From contig NZ_JAPPSQ010000002.1 of assembly GCF_026652115.1 (NCBI RefSeq), positions 1 to 64,000 of the forward strand: a stretch of DNA of 64,000 bases. Direction: 5' to 3'. Below, piece by piece: positions 34,700-43,464 of the stretch. Position numbers and translations under genes: made by a program. This stretch comes from Algoriphagus sp. PAP.12 (GTDB lineage Bacteria > Bacteroidota > Bacteroidia > Cytophagales > Cyclobacteriaceae). The notes under the pieces are model-generated. The model was not told where the DNA came from. It did no database searches and was given only the letters and a program-made list of their open reading frames with translations. Positions within the stretch are counted from its first letter, which is position 1. Each line of letters begins with the position of its first letter.

Positions 34700-35053
34700 A
34701 TTCAAATTGTTTCCAAAAAGTGAATTAATAATACTCAAAACAATAGCAAACAATAAGGCCCACCAGAATCCATCTACTTGAAAACCAGGGATGATTTTAT
34801 CTGCAAGTAATATAACTAATGCATTAATCACCAACAGAAACAACCCAAATGTCATCAATGTCAAAGGGAGTGTCAATACAATCATTAAAGGTTTGATTGT
34901 AAGATTAATCAGAATCAAAATTGCTGCTAATAAAAAGCCTGTCACCCAGCTATCAATATGAATTCCTGAGAGAAAAAATTCAGCAATTAAGACTGAAATA
35001 CCCCCTAAAATAATCTTCACCAAAAACGAAGATGCTTTGTCCTGCTTTGCCAT
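34691..35053 (-). CDS. phage holin family (DUF360-type) membrane protein
   Basis: A 120-aa protein with four hydrophobic helices and the family signature LINLTIKPLMIVLTLPLTLMTFGLFLLVINALVI in the middle (about residues 48-81). Such proteins carry the Phage_holin_4_2 name but are common chromosomal membrane proteins. There is no lysin, tail or integrase gene nearby, so no prophage is implied. Single gene. Confidence 0.88.
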   Translation of the reverse strand: MAKQDKASSFLVKIILGGISVLIAEFFLSGIHIDSWVTGFLLAAILILINLTIKPLMIVLTLPLTLMTFGLFLLVINALVILLADKIIPGFQVDGFWWALLFAIVLSIINSLFGNNLNSN

Positions 35054-35155
35054 AATTCGAAATATTTATTCCAAAATAATCGATAAATGATTTAAATCAT
35101 GAAGGAACAGGGAAGCAACTTTAGACTTTGGCTTTAAAATTGGTATTTCAGGCCG

Positions 35156-35163
35156 TATATTTG
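35156..35163 (+). promoter_or_regulatory. promoter -7 element of the desaturase gene
   Basis: TATATTTG, an exact TAnnTTTG match, 28 bp upstream of the GTG start. The spacing supports this GTG as the translation start. The -33 region is not clean. Confidence 0.6.
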
Positions 35164-35191
35164 CAAAAAATTAACCAAACACAAGTACCGA

Positions 35192-35941
35192 GTGATTATC
35201 ATCATCTTCTTCCTTTTGCACTGGTATTTTTCCCTGTTTTGCCAGAGCTTCTTTCTGCATAGATATGCAGCGCACCAAATGTTTGTTATGACAAAATTCT
35301 GGGAAAGGTTCTTTTACCTATTCACCTGGATGTGGCAAGGTAGTTCCTATCTGTCTCCTAGAGCCTATGCTATCTTACATAGAATGCATCATGCTTACAG
35401 TGATACTCCAAAAGATCCACATAGCCCCCATCATACGGAAAACTTATTTACAATGATGTGGAAAACAAAAAACATCTACAACGATTACTTCAGTTTCAAA
35501 TTAAAGCCAGAAGAACGCTTCTCTAAAGATATTCCAGACTGGAATAAATTCGACAGGTTTGCAGACAATATGGGAGTAAGAGTAGCTTGGGGTGTCTTAT
35601 ACGTTTTGATTTATGTATTATGTATTTCTGTTTTTGAACTACCCGGAACGCATTGGTGGATGTACTTCCTACTTCCTATTCATTTTCTTATGGGACCAGT
35701 TCATGGAGCTATTGTGAATTGGAGCGGACATAAATATGGATATGCAAACTTTGACAATAATGATAAGTCAAAAAACAGTTTGTTATTAGATTTATTAATG
35801 CTTGGTGAATTATTCCAAAATAATCACCATAAATTACCAAATAGACCAAATTTTGCTGTTAAATGGTATGAGTTTGATCCAACTTATCCAATAGTTAAAT
35901 TATTACACGCATCGGGAATTATAAAATTAAAAACTACATAA
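35192..35941 (+). CDS. acyl-CoA/fatty acid desaturase
   Basis: A 249-aa membrane di-iron desaturase. The three histidine boxes are HRYAAH (23-28), HRMHH (63-67) and NNHHK near 210, with four hydrophobic segments between them. It introduces a double bond into membrane acyl chains. It opens with GTG; no in-frame ATG lies upstream and the first box is only 23 residues in, so the start cannot be much further downstream. A terminator follows, so it is monocistronic. Confidence 0.9.
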   Translation: MIIIIFFLLHWYFSLFCQSFFLHRYAAHQMFVMTKFWERFFYLFTWMWQGSSYLSPRAYAILHRMHHAYSDTPKDPHSPHHTENLFTMMWKTKNIYNDYFSFKLKPEERFSKDIPDWNKFDRFADNMGVRVAWGVLYVLIYVLCISVFELPGTHWWMYFLLPIHFLMGPVHGAIVNWSGHKYGYANFDNNDKSKNSLLLDLLMLGELFQNNHHKLPNRPNFAVKWYEFDPTYPIVKLLHASGIIKLKTT

Positions 35942-35945
35942 ATAA

Positions 35946-35975
35946 AAACGGGGCTAAACTAAGCCCCGTTTTTAT
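35946..35975 (+). terminator. desaturase terminator
   Basis: AACGGGGCT pairs with AGCCCCGTT around a six-base loop, followed by TTTTATTT. Confidence 0.9.
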
Positions 35976-36095
35976 TTCTCTAATATTCAATCAATTAAAT
36001 TTTTTATAACTAAAACACATAATATATTATTAATTATTTTTTGGATATAAGGAACTAAAGCAATAATTTTCTAATAAATTAAAACTTAACACCTT

Positions 36096-36425
36096 ATGAA
36101 ACCATTAACCAGAGCTGAAGAAGAGATCATGCAAATTCTCTGGGACATTGAGAGAGGTTTTGTCAAAGACATCCTAACTCCAATGCCAGAGCCTAAGCCC
36201 GCTTACAACACCGTTTCTACTATTGTAAGAATTTTGGAAAGAAAAGGATTTGTGAGCCATAAGTCTTATGGTAAAAGTCATGAATACTTCCCTATCGTGT
36301 CAAAAGATGAATATCGAACATTCATCATCAAGAAGATGCTCGAAGGATACTTTGATAGTTCTTTCGCTAAAATGTCTCAATTCTTCAAGAATGATGAGTC
36401 TTTAAACAATAAGACCTATCAATAA
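36096..36425 (+). CDS. BlaI/MecI family transcriptional repressor, shortened C-terminus
   Basis: A 109-aa winged-helix regulator. The N-terminus LTRAEEEIMQILWDIERG and the recognition region PAYNTVSTIVRILERKGFVSHK are typical of BlaI/MecI. These repressors normally work with an adjacent membrane metalloprotease sensor (BlaR1/MecR1-like); none is nearby here. The normal C-terminal dimerisation helix seems cut short: the frame stops after LNNKTYQ, while the +1 frame just beyond reads INKIIEKNEKK, which looks like the usual last helix. A late frameshift is possible. A terminator follows. Confidence 0.85.
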   Translation: MKPLTRAEEEIMQILWDIERGFVKDILTPMPEPKPAYNTVSTIVRILERKGFVSHKSYGKSHEYFPIVSKDEYRTFIIKKMLEGYFDSSFAKMSQFFKNDESLNNKTYQ

Positions 36426-36449
36426 GATTATTGAGAAAAACGAAAAAAA

Positions 36450-36478
36450 AATGCCGGGCCTGAAACCGGCATTTTTTG
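36450..36478. terminator. bidirectional terminator
   Basis: AATGCCGG / CCGGCATT stem with an eight-base loop, A-run on the left and T-run on the right, placed between the convergent BlaI-type and tricorn-protease genes. Confidence 0.85.
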
Positions 36479-39400
36479 TTACTCCACTTCCAGCAATAAT
36501 TCCTGAATAGCTTTTTCCAATTGTTGATCTATTCCTCGATCAATTTGTCCTGGCATATTTTTTACCTCATACTGTGGTCGAGTCTCGTTATTTTCTAACC
36601 ACTCCCCTGCTTTATTTTTCGCAGAAATCGGAACAGCTCCCCATCTTACTCCATTTGGTAAACCTTCCCATCCAGCAAATGAACAAGTCCCAGGTGTCGG
36701 CATCCCTACCGTCTTTCCAATTCCTAAGTCTGTATATCCGCATGCGAAGCAATGTCCATCAGAATAATTTGCCTCATTAAACATGGCTAAGGTTGGTTTA
36801 GTCCATCTAGCAGTAGGCTCATAACCCACTTCCCTTGAAGCGGTAGCATAAGTCAAAAACTTATCACCCGTGAAAAACATAGCCAAATCAGCAACCAAAT
36901 CTCCTCCTCCATTGAATCGGGTATCAACTATGACCGCATCTGTGTCATGATATTTACCCATCATTTCCTCATAGACATTCCGATAAGGGCCATCACTCAT
37001 TCCTGGGATATGAACATAACCCAATTTCCCACCACTTTTCTCTGCAACTTCCTCCTGGTTCTTTTTCACCCATCTTTTATACAATAATCGACCTTCTTCT
37101 CCCAAACTAATGGGCTTCACTGTCAATTGTTGTGTATTTCCACCAGATGCATCAGAAACTTCAAGCAAAGTGAATTTATCGGACTTTCTGTTCAACAATT
37201 TGGCAAAGTCAACATCTGGACTAATCACTTCTCCATCGATTTTTTGAATAATCATTCCAGGAGAAATATTAAGATTAGATTTATCTAGAGGTCCTCCAGA
37301 AATGACTTCTGTGATTTTTAATCCATTTCCTTTGTGATTGTAATCCCAAAATACTCCCAAAGAAGCAGTTTCATCTGCCATTGGAATAGATCTGGAATAA
37401 CGAGCACCAGCATGCGAAACATTCAATTCACCGATCATCTCAGAGATCATTTCAGCAAATTCATAATTATTACCAATATGAGGTAAGTACTTCTGATAGT
37501 CTATTCTGGACTGCTCCCAGTCTACTCCATGCATATCTGGTGTGTAGAAAATCCCTTGGGTTCTCTGCCAAACGTGATCAAATAAGTGAGCCAACTCAGC
37601 ATCCTTATCAAATGTCATTTCGCCATTGATCTTGATGGATTCACGCTTCATGGATTCAGGATTGATTTTGGAAATACTTCCATCACTTAGCATATAAAGG
37701 TTCTTTTGATCTTTATCCCAGATCAAACTAGCATATCCGGCATTTAAAGCGATCTCCTGTTTGGTTTCTTTGGTTCTCAGGTTTGTACTCCACAAGTTCA
37801 TTCCTTTCTCAAAACGAGCCAAATAGAGAAGCTTCTCTCCATCTTTACTCAAAACGGCATCACCTAAATTGCTTGAGTGAATCGTTAACCTCGCTTTTCT
37901 ATCTTCTATTCCATCCCAATCAAATTCGAGAGGCGTTACTTCCTTCTTATCCGAATCAGATTTGCTATCCTCATCTTTCTTTTCTTCTTTTTTACCCACT
38001 TTCTCAAGCTCCTTCTTCAACTTGTAATCTTCATCGGAAAGGTTGAATTGATCCCAAGCTTCTTGGTCAAAGAAAAGCATATAGACATCATCTTCACTTC
38101 TGCCTGAAGTCGCATAACTTCTTAATCCGTCACGATTGGAAAACCAAAGCATTTGCTTTCCATCATTTACCCAAGTGGCACGATCATCACTATATCCACT
38201 TTGAGTGATTTTTTTGAAAGGCTCTTTTCCAGAAGCATCCAACAACACAACTTCAGAATTGGCCATAGTAGGTCTATAGGAAGCCAACAACCATTTGCTA
38301 TCTGGGCTCCAAGTAAAATACTGGTCCCCGTCACTCATGTGGAACAATTGCTCTGGAGTCATCAAAGTTACTTCCGCTTTGGAAGCCAAATCCACCACTT
38401 TCAAAGTTCTTCTTCCTTCGATAAAAGCTAATTTTTTGCCATCTGGAGATAACTTAGGCAAATAAGCATCCTCTGAAACTGCCAATAGAGGCTCTTCTTT
38501 CAAAAGTGTAGATGCAAAGAAAAATGGCTCCTCAGCCCGGACTTTGGTGGATTTAAAAATCTGCCATTTCCCATCTCTTTCTGAAGAGTAAATGACTGAT
38601 TTGCCATCAGGAGCAAATTCAACAAATCGTTCCTGTTCAGGTGTATTGGTAATTCGTTTAGTCAAAGATCCATCAACTGAAGTAACAAACACCTCTCCGC
38701 GGGCTATGAATGCGATTTCTTTTCCGTCAGGTGAAATACTCATTTCTCTAACTCCTCCGTTGATAGAAATGTAATTATCAGTATTGGAAATGTCCTGAGT
38801 TTTAATTGAGACGGAAAGCTTTCTTGGGTTATCTCCTTTTCTCAAAGTATAAAGTTCTCCATCATAGCTAAAAGACATCAACCCATTATCTGAAATACTC
38901 AAAAAGCGAACTGGAAACTTCTCAAGATTTGTCAATGCCTGAATTTTAGATGGGTCAGTCAAATCCATGGAAAAAACATTGAATGTGCCATTTTGCTCAC
39001 TCAAATAGAAAAGCTCGGCTTCATCTGGAGAAAACACCGGATTTCTATCTTCTCCATAAAATGTACTGAGGATTTGGTGAGAATTTGTCGATGCATCATA
39101 CATCCAAATATCTCTGGCTACACCTGATTGATGGTGTTTTCTCCACTCATTTTCTCCTCCTTTTTTATCATGATAAATCATTTTCTGACCATCCTTGCTA
39201 GTCTGAACATATTCAGCTGGAATTGTCCAGACCTGCTCTACTCTACCACCAGATACAGGAACCTGATACAATTCAGGAAGGTATCCAGTTGGATATTGCC
39301 TGTGCTCAGCCAAATCCATTCGAACAGCTCCGAAAATCACTTCTTTCCCATCAGATGAAAAATCAAATGGTTGTTCGTCGTTTGAATGGAACGTTAAGCG

Positions 39401-39712
39401 ATCAGCAGGACCACCTGCTGCATCCATCAAGAAAATGTCAAAGTTTCCATAGCGATCTGAGGCAAAAGCAATCTTTTGTCCATCAGGACTCCAAACAGGC
39501 TTGTAATCATGCGCCTCATGAAAAGTAATTTGATTTGCTTCCCCACCAGTACTTGCCACAGTGTACAGATCTCCTCTGTAAGTGAAAACAATAGTGCTAC
39601 CATCAGGTGAGATGGCCGGATATCTCATCCATTGAGGAGCATTTTGAGCTTGTAGCAGTAATGGTGAAAACCAAGCCAACAAAAAGCCCCCGATCAATTG
39701 TAGATTTCTCAT
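36479..39712 (-). CDS. tricorn-like S41 family peptidase
   Basis: A 1077-aa exported protease (signal peptide ending LLQAQ). The order is: beta-propeller repeats with WD40/PD40 motifs (PAISPDGSTIVFTYRGDLY, PVWSPDGQKIAFASDRYGN and others) over roughly residues 25-550, a charged Lys/Glu linker near 570-600, a helical core domain, a PDZ domain (about 780-860) and a C-terminal S41 domain. The catalytic serine is in NYSDGHCF (near 983), matching the Ser-Asp of tricorn, and VDTRFNGGGD is the family's substrate loop. Degrades peptides in the periplasm. Monocistronic. Confidence 0.92.
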   Translation of the reverse strand: MRNLQLIGGFLLAWFSPLLLQAQNAPQWMRYPAISPDGSTIVFTYRGDLYTVASTGGEANQITFHEAHDYKPVWSPDGQKIAFASDRYGNFDIFLMDAAGGPADRLTFHSNDEQPFDFSSDGKEVIFGAVRMDLAEHRQYPTGYLPELYQVPVSGGRVEQVWTIPAEYVQTSKDGQKMIYHDKKGGENEWRKHHQSGVARDIWMYDASTNSHQILSTFYGEDRNPVFSPDEAELFYLSEQNGTFNVFSMDLTDPSKIQALTNLEKFPVRFLSISDNGLMSFSYDGELYTLRKGDNPRKLSVSIKTQDISNTDNYISINGGVREMSISPDGKEIAFIARGEVFVTSVDGSLTKRITNTPEQERFVEFAPDGKSVIYSSERDGKWQIFKSTKVRAEEPFFFASTLLKEEPLLAVSEDAYLPKLSPDGKKLAFIEGRRTLKVVDLASKAEVTLMTPEQLFHMSDGDQYFTWSPDSKWLLASYRPTMANSEVVLLDASGKEPFKKITQSGYSDDRATWVNDGKQMLWFSNRDGLRSYATSGRSEDDVYMLFFDQEAWDQFNLSDEDYKLKKELEKVGKKEEKKDEDSKSDSDKKEVTPLEFDWDGIEDRKARLTIHSSNLGDAVLSKDGEKLLYLARFEKGMNLWSTNLRTKETKQEIALNAGYASLIWDKDQKNLYMLSDGSISKINPESMKRESIKINGEMTFDKDAELAHLFDHVWQRTQGIFYTPDMHGVDWEQSRIDYQKYLPHIGNNYEFAEMISEMIGELNVSHAGARYSRSIPMADETASLGVFWDYNHKGNGLKITEVISGGPLDKSNLNISPGMIIQKIDGEVISPDVDFAKLLNRKSDKFTLLEVSDASGGNTQQLTVKPISLGEEGRLLYKRWVKKNQEEVAEKSGGKLGYVHIPGMSDGPYRNVYEEMMGKYHDTDAVIVDTRFNGGGDLVADLAMFFTGDKFLTYATASREVGYEPTARWTKPTLAMFNEANYSDGHCFACGYTDLGIGKTVGMPTPGTCSFAGWEGLPNGVRWGAVPISAKNKAGEWLENNETRPQYEVKNMPGQIDRGIDQQLEKAIQELLLEVE

Positions 39713-39850
39713 AAGTTTTGGGTTAAACCATGAAAGTAATCATTTTTAAAATGCCTGTAACCAATTTTAGATTGACTCAAAAAATCAAGGAAGAGTGGTA
39801 ATCCTTTAGAAACCTTTTTAGAATTACTTCCATCCTTCCAAGGACAAACC

Positions 39851-39858
39851 TATATTTG
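39851..39858 (+). promoter_or_regulatory. promoter -7 element of tyrS
   Basis: TATATTTG, an exact TAnnTTTG match, 21 bp before the tyrS ATG at 39880. It overlaps the first codon of the longer open frame that begins at 39856, which argues against that upstream start. Confidence 0.65.
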
Positions 39859-39879
39859 CGGCTTGTAAAAATTATCAAG

Positions 39880-41172
39880 ATGAATCCATTTATTGAAGAA
39901 TTGCGCTGGAGAGGAATGCTCCAGGATATGACCCCAGAAATTGAAGAACACCTCAATAAAGGAATGGCTTCTGCTTATTTGGGTTTTGACCCTACTGCGG
40001 ATTCACTTCATATTGGACATTTGGTGGGTGTGATGACCCTACTTCATTTTCAAAGAGCTGGTCACAAACCATTTGCTTTGGTAGGTGGTGCAACTGGAAT
40101 GATCGGTGACCCTTCTTTCAAATCAGCCGAAAGAAACTTGTTGGACAAGGCAACTTTAGATCATAATGTGGCCTCCATCCAAAACCAATTAGCCAAATTC
40201 CTGGACTTTGCACAAGGAAATGAAAACAAGGCAGAATTGGTCAATAATTATGACTGGATGGCCCAGTTTTCCTTCTTGGAATTTATCAGAGATGTAGGAA
40301 AGCACATCACTGTAAACTATATGATGGCAAAAGATTCAGTAAAAAGAAGATTGGAGGACGGAAACGGACTTTCATTTACTGAATTTTCTTACCAATTGAT
40401 CCAAGGGTATGATTTCTTTCATCTTTGGAAAAACAATAATTGCAGCATCCAACTAGGAGGATCTGATCAATGGGGAAACATCGTAACCGGAACCGAGTTG
40501 ATCAGAAGGATGGGTGGAGGAAGCGCATACGCTTTGACTGTACCATTGATCACCAAAGCTGATGGAACCAAATTCGGTAAAACCGAAGGTGGCTCTGTTT
40601 GGTTGGATCCAGAGAAAACATCTCCATACGCTTTCTACCAGTTTTGGTTAAACGTTTCCGATGAGGACGCTTCCAAATACATCAGAATCTTTACCACATT
40701 GGATAAAGAGACTATTGAGAATTTGGAAAAAGAGCATGCTGAAGCACCACACCAAAGAGCTTTGCAAAAAGAAATTGCCAAGCAGGTAACCATCATGGTT
40801 CACAGTGCCGAAGATTATGAAATGGCTGTCAAAGCTTCTGATATCCTTTTTGGAAAGTCTTCGACAGAGGATTTGGCATCTTTGGACGAAAGAACATTCC
40901 TACAAGTATTTGATGGAGTTCCTCAGGTGAAAATCTCTGCTGCAGATTACCAGGATTTAGAAAACACGCTGGATCTATTTGGTGAAATTACTCAAGGAGT
41001 GATCTTCGGATCAAAAGGAGAAGCCAGGAAAATGATTCAAGGTGGCGGAGTAAGTGTGAACAAGGAAAAACTAGGTGATCCAAATGCTCCTGTATCATTT
41101 GCCTTACTTCAGGAAAAATATCTATTGGTACAAAAAGGGAAGAAAAACTACTTCATTGTAGAAATCATCTAA
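39880..41172 (+). CDS. tyrS: tyrosine--tRNA ligase
   Basis: A 430-aa class Ic aminoacyl-tRNA synthetase that charges tRNA-Tyr. The HIGH motif is LHIGHL (44-47), the KMSKS-equivalent is KFGKT (231-235), and the tyrosine pocket shows [14 protein letters not shown] and GGSDQWGNI. The C-terminal about 70 residues form an S4 RNA-binding domain ([14 protein letters not shown]). Start set at ATG 39880 because the promoter element overlaps the longer frame. A strong terminator ends the gene. Confidence 0.97.
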   Translation: MNPFIEELRWRGMLQDMTPEIEEHLNKGMASAYLGFDPTADSLHIGHLVGVMTLLHFQRAGHKPFALVGGATGMIGDPSFKSAERNLLDKATLDHNVASIQNQLAKFLDFAQGNENKAELVNNYDWMAQFSFLEFIRDVGKHITVNYMMAKDSVKRRLEDGNGLSFTEFSYQLIQGYDFFHLWKNNNCSIQLGGSDQWGNIVTGTELIRRMGGGSAYALTVPLITKADGTKFGKTEGGSVWLDPEKTSPYAFYQFWLNVSDEDASKYIRIFTTLDKETIENLEKEHAEAPHQRALQKEIAKQVTIMVHSAEDYEMAVKASDILFGKSSTEDLASLDERTFLQVFDGVPQVKISAADYQDLENTLDLFGEITQGVIFGSKGEARKMIQGGGVSVNKEKLGDPNAPVSFALLQEKYLLVQKGKKNYFIVEII

Positions 41173-41190
41173 CCGGATGATACCCAATCA

Positions 41191-41226
41191 AAAAGGCCTC
41201 TAAAATAAAATAGAGGCCTTTTTTTA
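41191..41226 (+). terminator. tyrS terminator
   Basis: AAAAGGCCTCTA pairs with TAGAGGCCTTTT around an A-rich loop and is followed by T residues. Confidence 0.9.
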
Positions 41227-41243
41227 TTCCTTTTTCTAAAAAA

Positions 41244-41282
41244 TTGACCCGCGTTTAACTCGTCTTTTTGACCCAAGTTTAA
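41244..41282 (+). promoter_or_regulatory. duplicated TTGACCCnnGTTTAA element upstream of tetR
   Basis: TTGACCCGCGTTTAA (41244-41258) and TTGACCCAAGTTTAA (41268-41282) differ only at the two central bases and are 24 bp apart start to start. They lie 38-76 bp before the TetR ATG. A weak -7 element (TATCTTTA) follows the second copy. The pair is a candidate operator for the TetR regulator itself. Confidence 0.6.
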
Positions 41283-41319
41283 TATCTTTACAGAGCTTTT
41301 TTAATTTAAAAACTTCAGT

Positions 41320-42015
41320 ATGGCGGGCGAAAAAAACAAAGAGAAACTTATCCTAGATTCAGCAATTTCTCTTTTTACAACCAAAGGATTTCAGGCAACT
41401 CGAATGGAGGATGTTGCAAAAAATGCAGGCATCAGTAAAGGTCTTAGCTACTTTTATTATAAGAACAAGGAAGACTTGTTTATGGCTTTGACCAAAAAGG
41501 CTTTTGATCAACTGAAAGACGAATTCCGTGAAGTGTATAGAAATCGAGGAAAGTCAGGTTTACAATTAATGAGTGACCTGGTTATCCGTATTTCAGCTTT
41601 CGCAAAAACCAATCAGATTCTATATGATTCCATTATTTCCTTTTTGGACTTGATGAAACAATACAATTCAGAGGAGGGGCGTGAAAGCATTGATCCAAAG
41701 ATTTTAGAAAGTGTCCATTTCCAAAAGTTATTGGAAATCCATCATGAGCCGGCCAAATTGGGAATAGCCATGATTAGCCAAGGGATCAAAGACGGAAGTA
41801 TTCGTCCAGAACTACAACCAGAGATTACCTTTTTCACCATTTGGAGTATGATGATCGGTTTCGAAAAAATGCGTGGTCCGATCGAGTATGAAGGAAAAGA
41901 AATCAAAATCAATCCAGAAAGTTGGGAGCCGGGATTTATCAAATTGATGCAAGAAATGTTGAGAGGTACGATTCAGGCAAGTAAACCAACTACTGTACAG
42001 ACCAGTCTGTTTTGA
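41320..42015 (+). CDS. TetR/AcrR family transcriptional regulator
   Basis: A 231-aa regulator. The N-terminal HTH is standard (LILDSAISLFTTKGFQATRM, MEDVAKNAGISKGLSYFYYKNKEDL); the C-terminal about 150 residues are a helical ligand/dimer domain with no recognised ligand class. It overlaps the downstream amidohydrolase gene by one base (TGATG), so both are in one operon and the regulator probably controls itself through the duplicated element upstream. Confidence 0.92.
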   Translation: MAGEKNKEKLILDSAISLFTTKGFQATRMEDVAKNAGISKGLSYFYYKNKEDLFMALTKKAFDQLKDEFREVYRNRGKSGLQLMSDLVIRISAFAKTNQILYDSIISFLDLMKQYNSEEGRESIDPKILESVHFQKLLEIHHEPAKLGIAMISQGIKDGSIRPELQPEITFFTIWSMMIGFEKMRGPIEYEGKEIKINPESWEPGFIKLMQEMLRGTIQASKPTTVQTSLF

Positions 42016-43364
42016 TGAAAAAGTATTTAATAGCAGGCTTAAGTATTCTCTCCTTCAGCTGTCAAAAGCAGATTGAAACTTATGATTTAAAAATCTCTTC
42101 AGTTGGCATTATTGATATTCAGCATAATCAAGTTATCCCTGATCAAACCATCCTGATCAATGATGATCGAATCATCAAAGTCATTGCTACAGATAAAACA
42201 GGCTCTTTTGAAGGAAAGCAGGAAATTGATGGAACTGATCTTTTTATCATGCCTGGTCTATGGGATAATCATGTCCATTTTGGAGGTGCAGAATACATTG
42301 ATGAAAATGAGCAATTACTCCCACTCTATCTCAGTTTAGGCGTCACTTCTGTGAGAGATGCTGCAGGGGATATTAGCTTGGATGTTTTAAAATGGAGAAC
42401 TGAAATACAATCGGGTCAGAGATTGGGGCCAGAACTCTATACCTCTGGTCCTAAACTGGAAGGAAAGGGATCCATTTGGGCTGGTGATTTGGAAATTGAA
42501 ACGGAAGAAGAATTAGAATTGGCTCTGGATTCCCTACAGCAGCTTCAAGTAGATTTTATCAAAATCACGGATAATGCACTTCAACCAGATCTCTTTTTAA
42601 AAGCTGTCAAGGAATCATCTTCTCGAGGCTGGAGTGTCTCAGCGCATATCCCTGACCAACTGGAGTTATTCGACCTAGCTGATGCCGGACTGACCACCAT
42701 TGAGCATTTGGGATATATCACCCGTATCAAGGCGGATTCCGAAGCTGAAACCCTTAAAAACCTTGAAAAATTGAGAGATCTAGGAACAGGGATTGTTCCT
42801 ACTCTTTTGATCAGTGACAATATCGCTTACTGGGAACCAGGGAAATTTGAACAGGATACCATGTTGGATTACCTAGGTCCAAAGCTGAAAGAAAGCTATT
42901 CATGGAGAATAGAGAGACTAAAGAATGATAGTCCTGAATCCCGTCAAAATCGGGTTGAAAGTTTTGAAACGACTACAGAAATGCTTCCTCTGATCCAACA
43001 ATCAGGAATGAAAATCTATGCTGGAACTGATGCCGGATATTTGAATTCTTATGACTACCCAGGATGGGCTATTCATTTGGAATTAGAGAAAATGGTTCAG
43101 TATGGATTGACTCCACAACAGGCATTAACAGCTTCTGTGATTAATGGTCCCTCCTATTTCAAATTGGATTCTTATGGATCTGTTTCGGCAGGAAAAATTG
43201 CGAACCTTTTAATCCTTAAGGCAAATCCATTGGAAGACATTAAGAATACCAGAGCTATTGAATCTGTTATTTTTAAAGGAGATGTATTTGATCGAAATAC
43301 TCTAAATCTAATCCAAAAAGAGATCAAAGATTGGGTCGATGAAAAAGAAAAGTCGATTCAATAA
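42015..43364 (+). CDS. amidohydrolase family lipoprotein
   Basis: A 449-aa exported metal-dependent hydrolase of the imidazolonepropionase/prolidase-like subgroup. The lipobox is FSC near residue 15. Metal-binding elements are MPGLWDNHVHFGG (HxH), SAHIPDQ, TIEHLGYI and YAGTDAGY. SAGKIANLLILKANPLEDI at the C-terminus is the usual composite beta-sandwich return. Such enzymes often hydrolyse Xaa-Pro dipeptides or cyclic amides. Co-transcribed with the TetR regulator. Confidence 0.88.
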   Translation: MKKYLIAGLSILSFSCQKQIETYDLKISSVGIIDIQHNQVIPDQTILINDDRIIKVIATDKTGSFEGKQEIDGTDLFIMPGLWDNHVHFGGAEYIDENEQLLPLYLSLGVTSVRDAAGDISLDVLKWRTEIQSGQRLGPELYTSGPKLEGKGSIWAGDLEIETEEELELALDSLQQLQVDFIKITDNALQPDLFLKAVKESSSRGWSVSAHIPDQLELFDLADAGLTTIEHLGYITRIKADSEAETLKNLEKLRDLGTGIVPTLLISDNIAYWEPGKFEQDTMLDYLGPKLKESYSWRIERLKNDSPESRQNRVESFETTTEMLPLIQQSGMKIYAGTDAGYLNSYDYPGWAIHLELEKMVQYGLTPQQALTASVINGPSYFKLDSYGSVSAGKIANLLILKANPLEDIKNTRAIESVIFKGDVFDRNTLNLIQKEIKDWVDEKEKSIQ

Positions 43365-43380
43365 TTGTAAAAATTGAAAT

Positions 43381-43417
43381 AAAAAAGCCCCCAATAAGTG
43401 TCTAACTTTTTGGGGGC
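43381..43417 (-). terminator. terminator after the POT transporter
   Basis: GCCCCCAA pairs with TTGGGGGC (43387-43417) around a 15-nt loop. The A-run at 43381-43386 reads as a U-tract on the minus strand. Confidence 0.8.
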
Positions 43418-43430
43418 ACATCAAATTCTA

Positions 43431-43464
43431 TTAGCCGGCTTTTTCAATTAGCCGGCTTTTTCAA
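43431..43464. repeat. 17-bp tandem duplication
   Basis: TTAGCCGGCTTTTTCAA occurs twice head to tail, immediately after the POT transporter stop codon on the minus strand. The unit contains the self-complementary core AGCCGGCT. It looks like a recent slippage or template-switch duplication. Confidence 0.8.

Noticed and set aside
34691..35053. Holin-family gene as a sign of a prophage
   Set aside because: No lysin, integrase, portal, terminase or tail genes around it; this family is a common chromosomal membrane protein.
38153..38431. 92-aa plus-strand frame inside the tricorn-protease gene
   Set aside because: Antisense shadow of a conserved propeller region; composition is Ser/Ile/His-rich as expected from reversed coding DNA.
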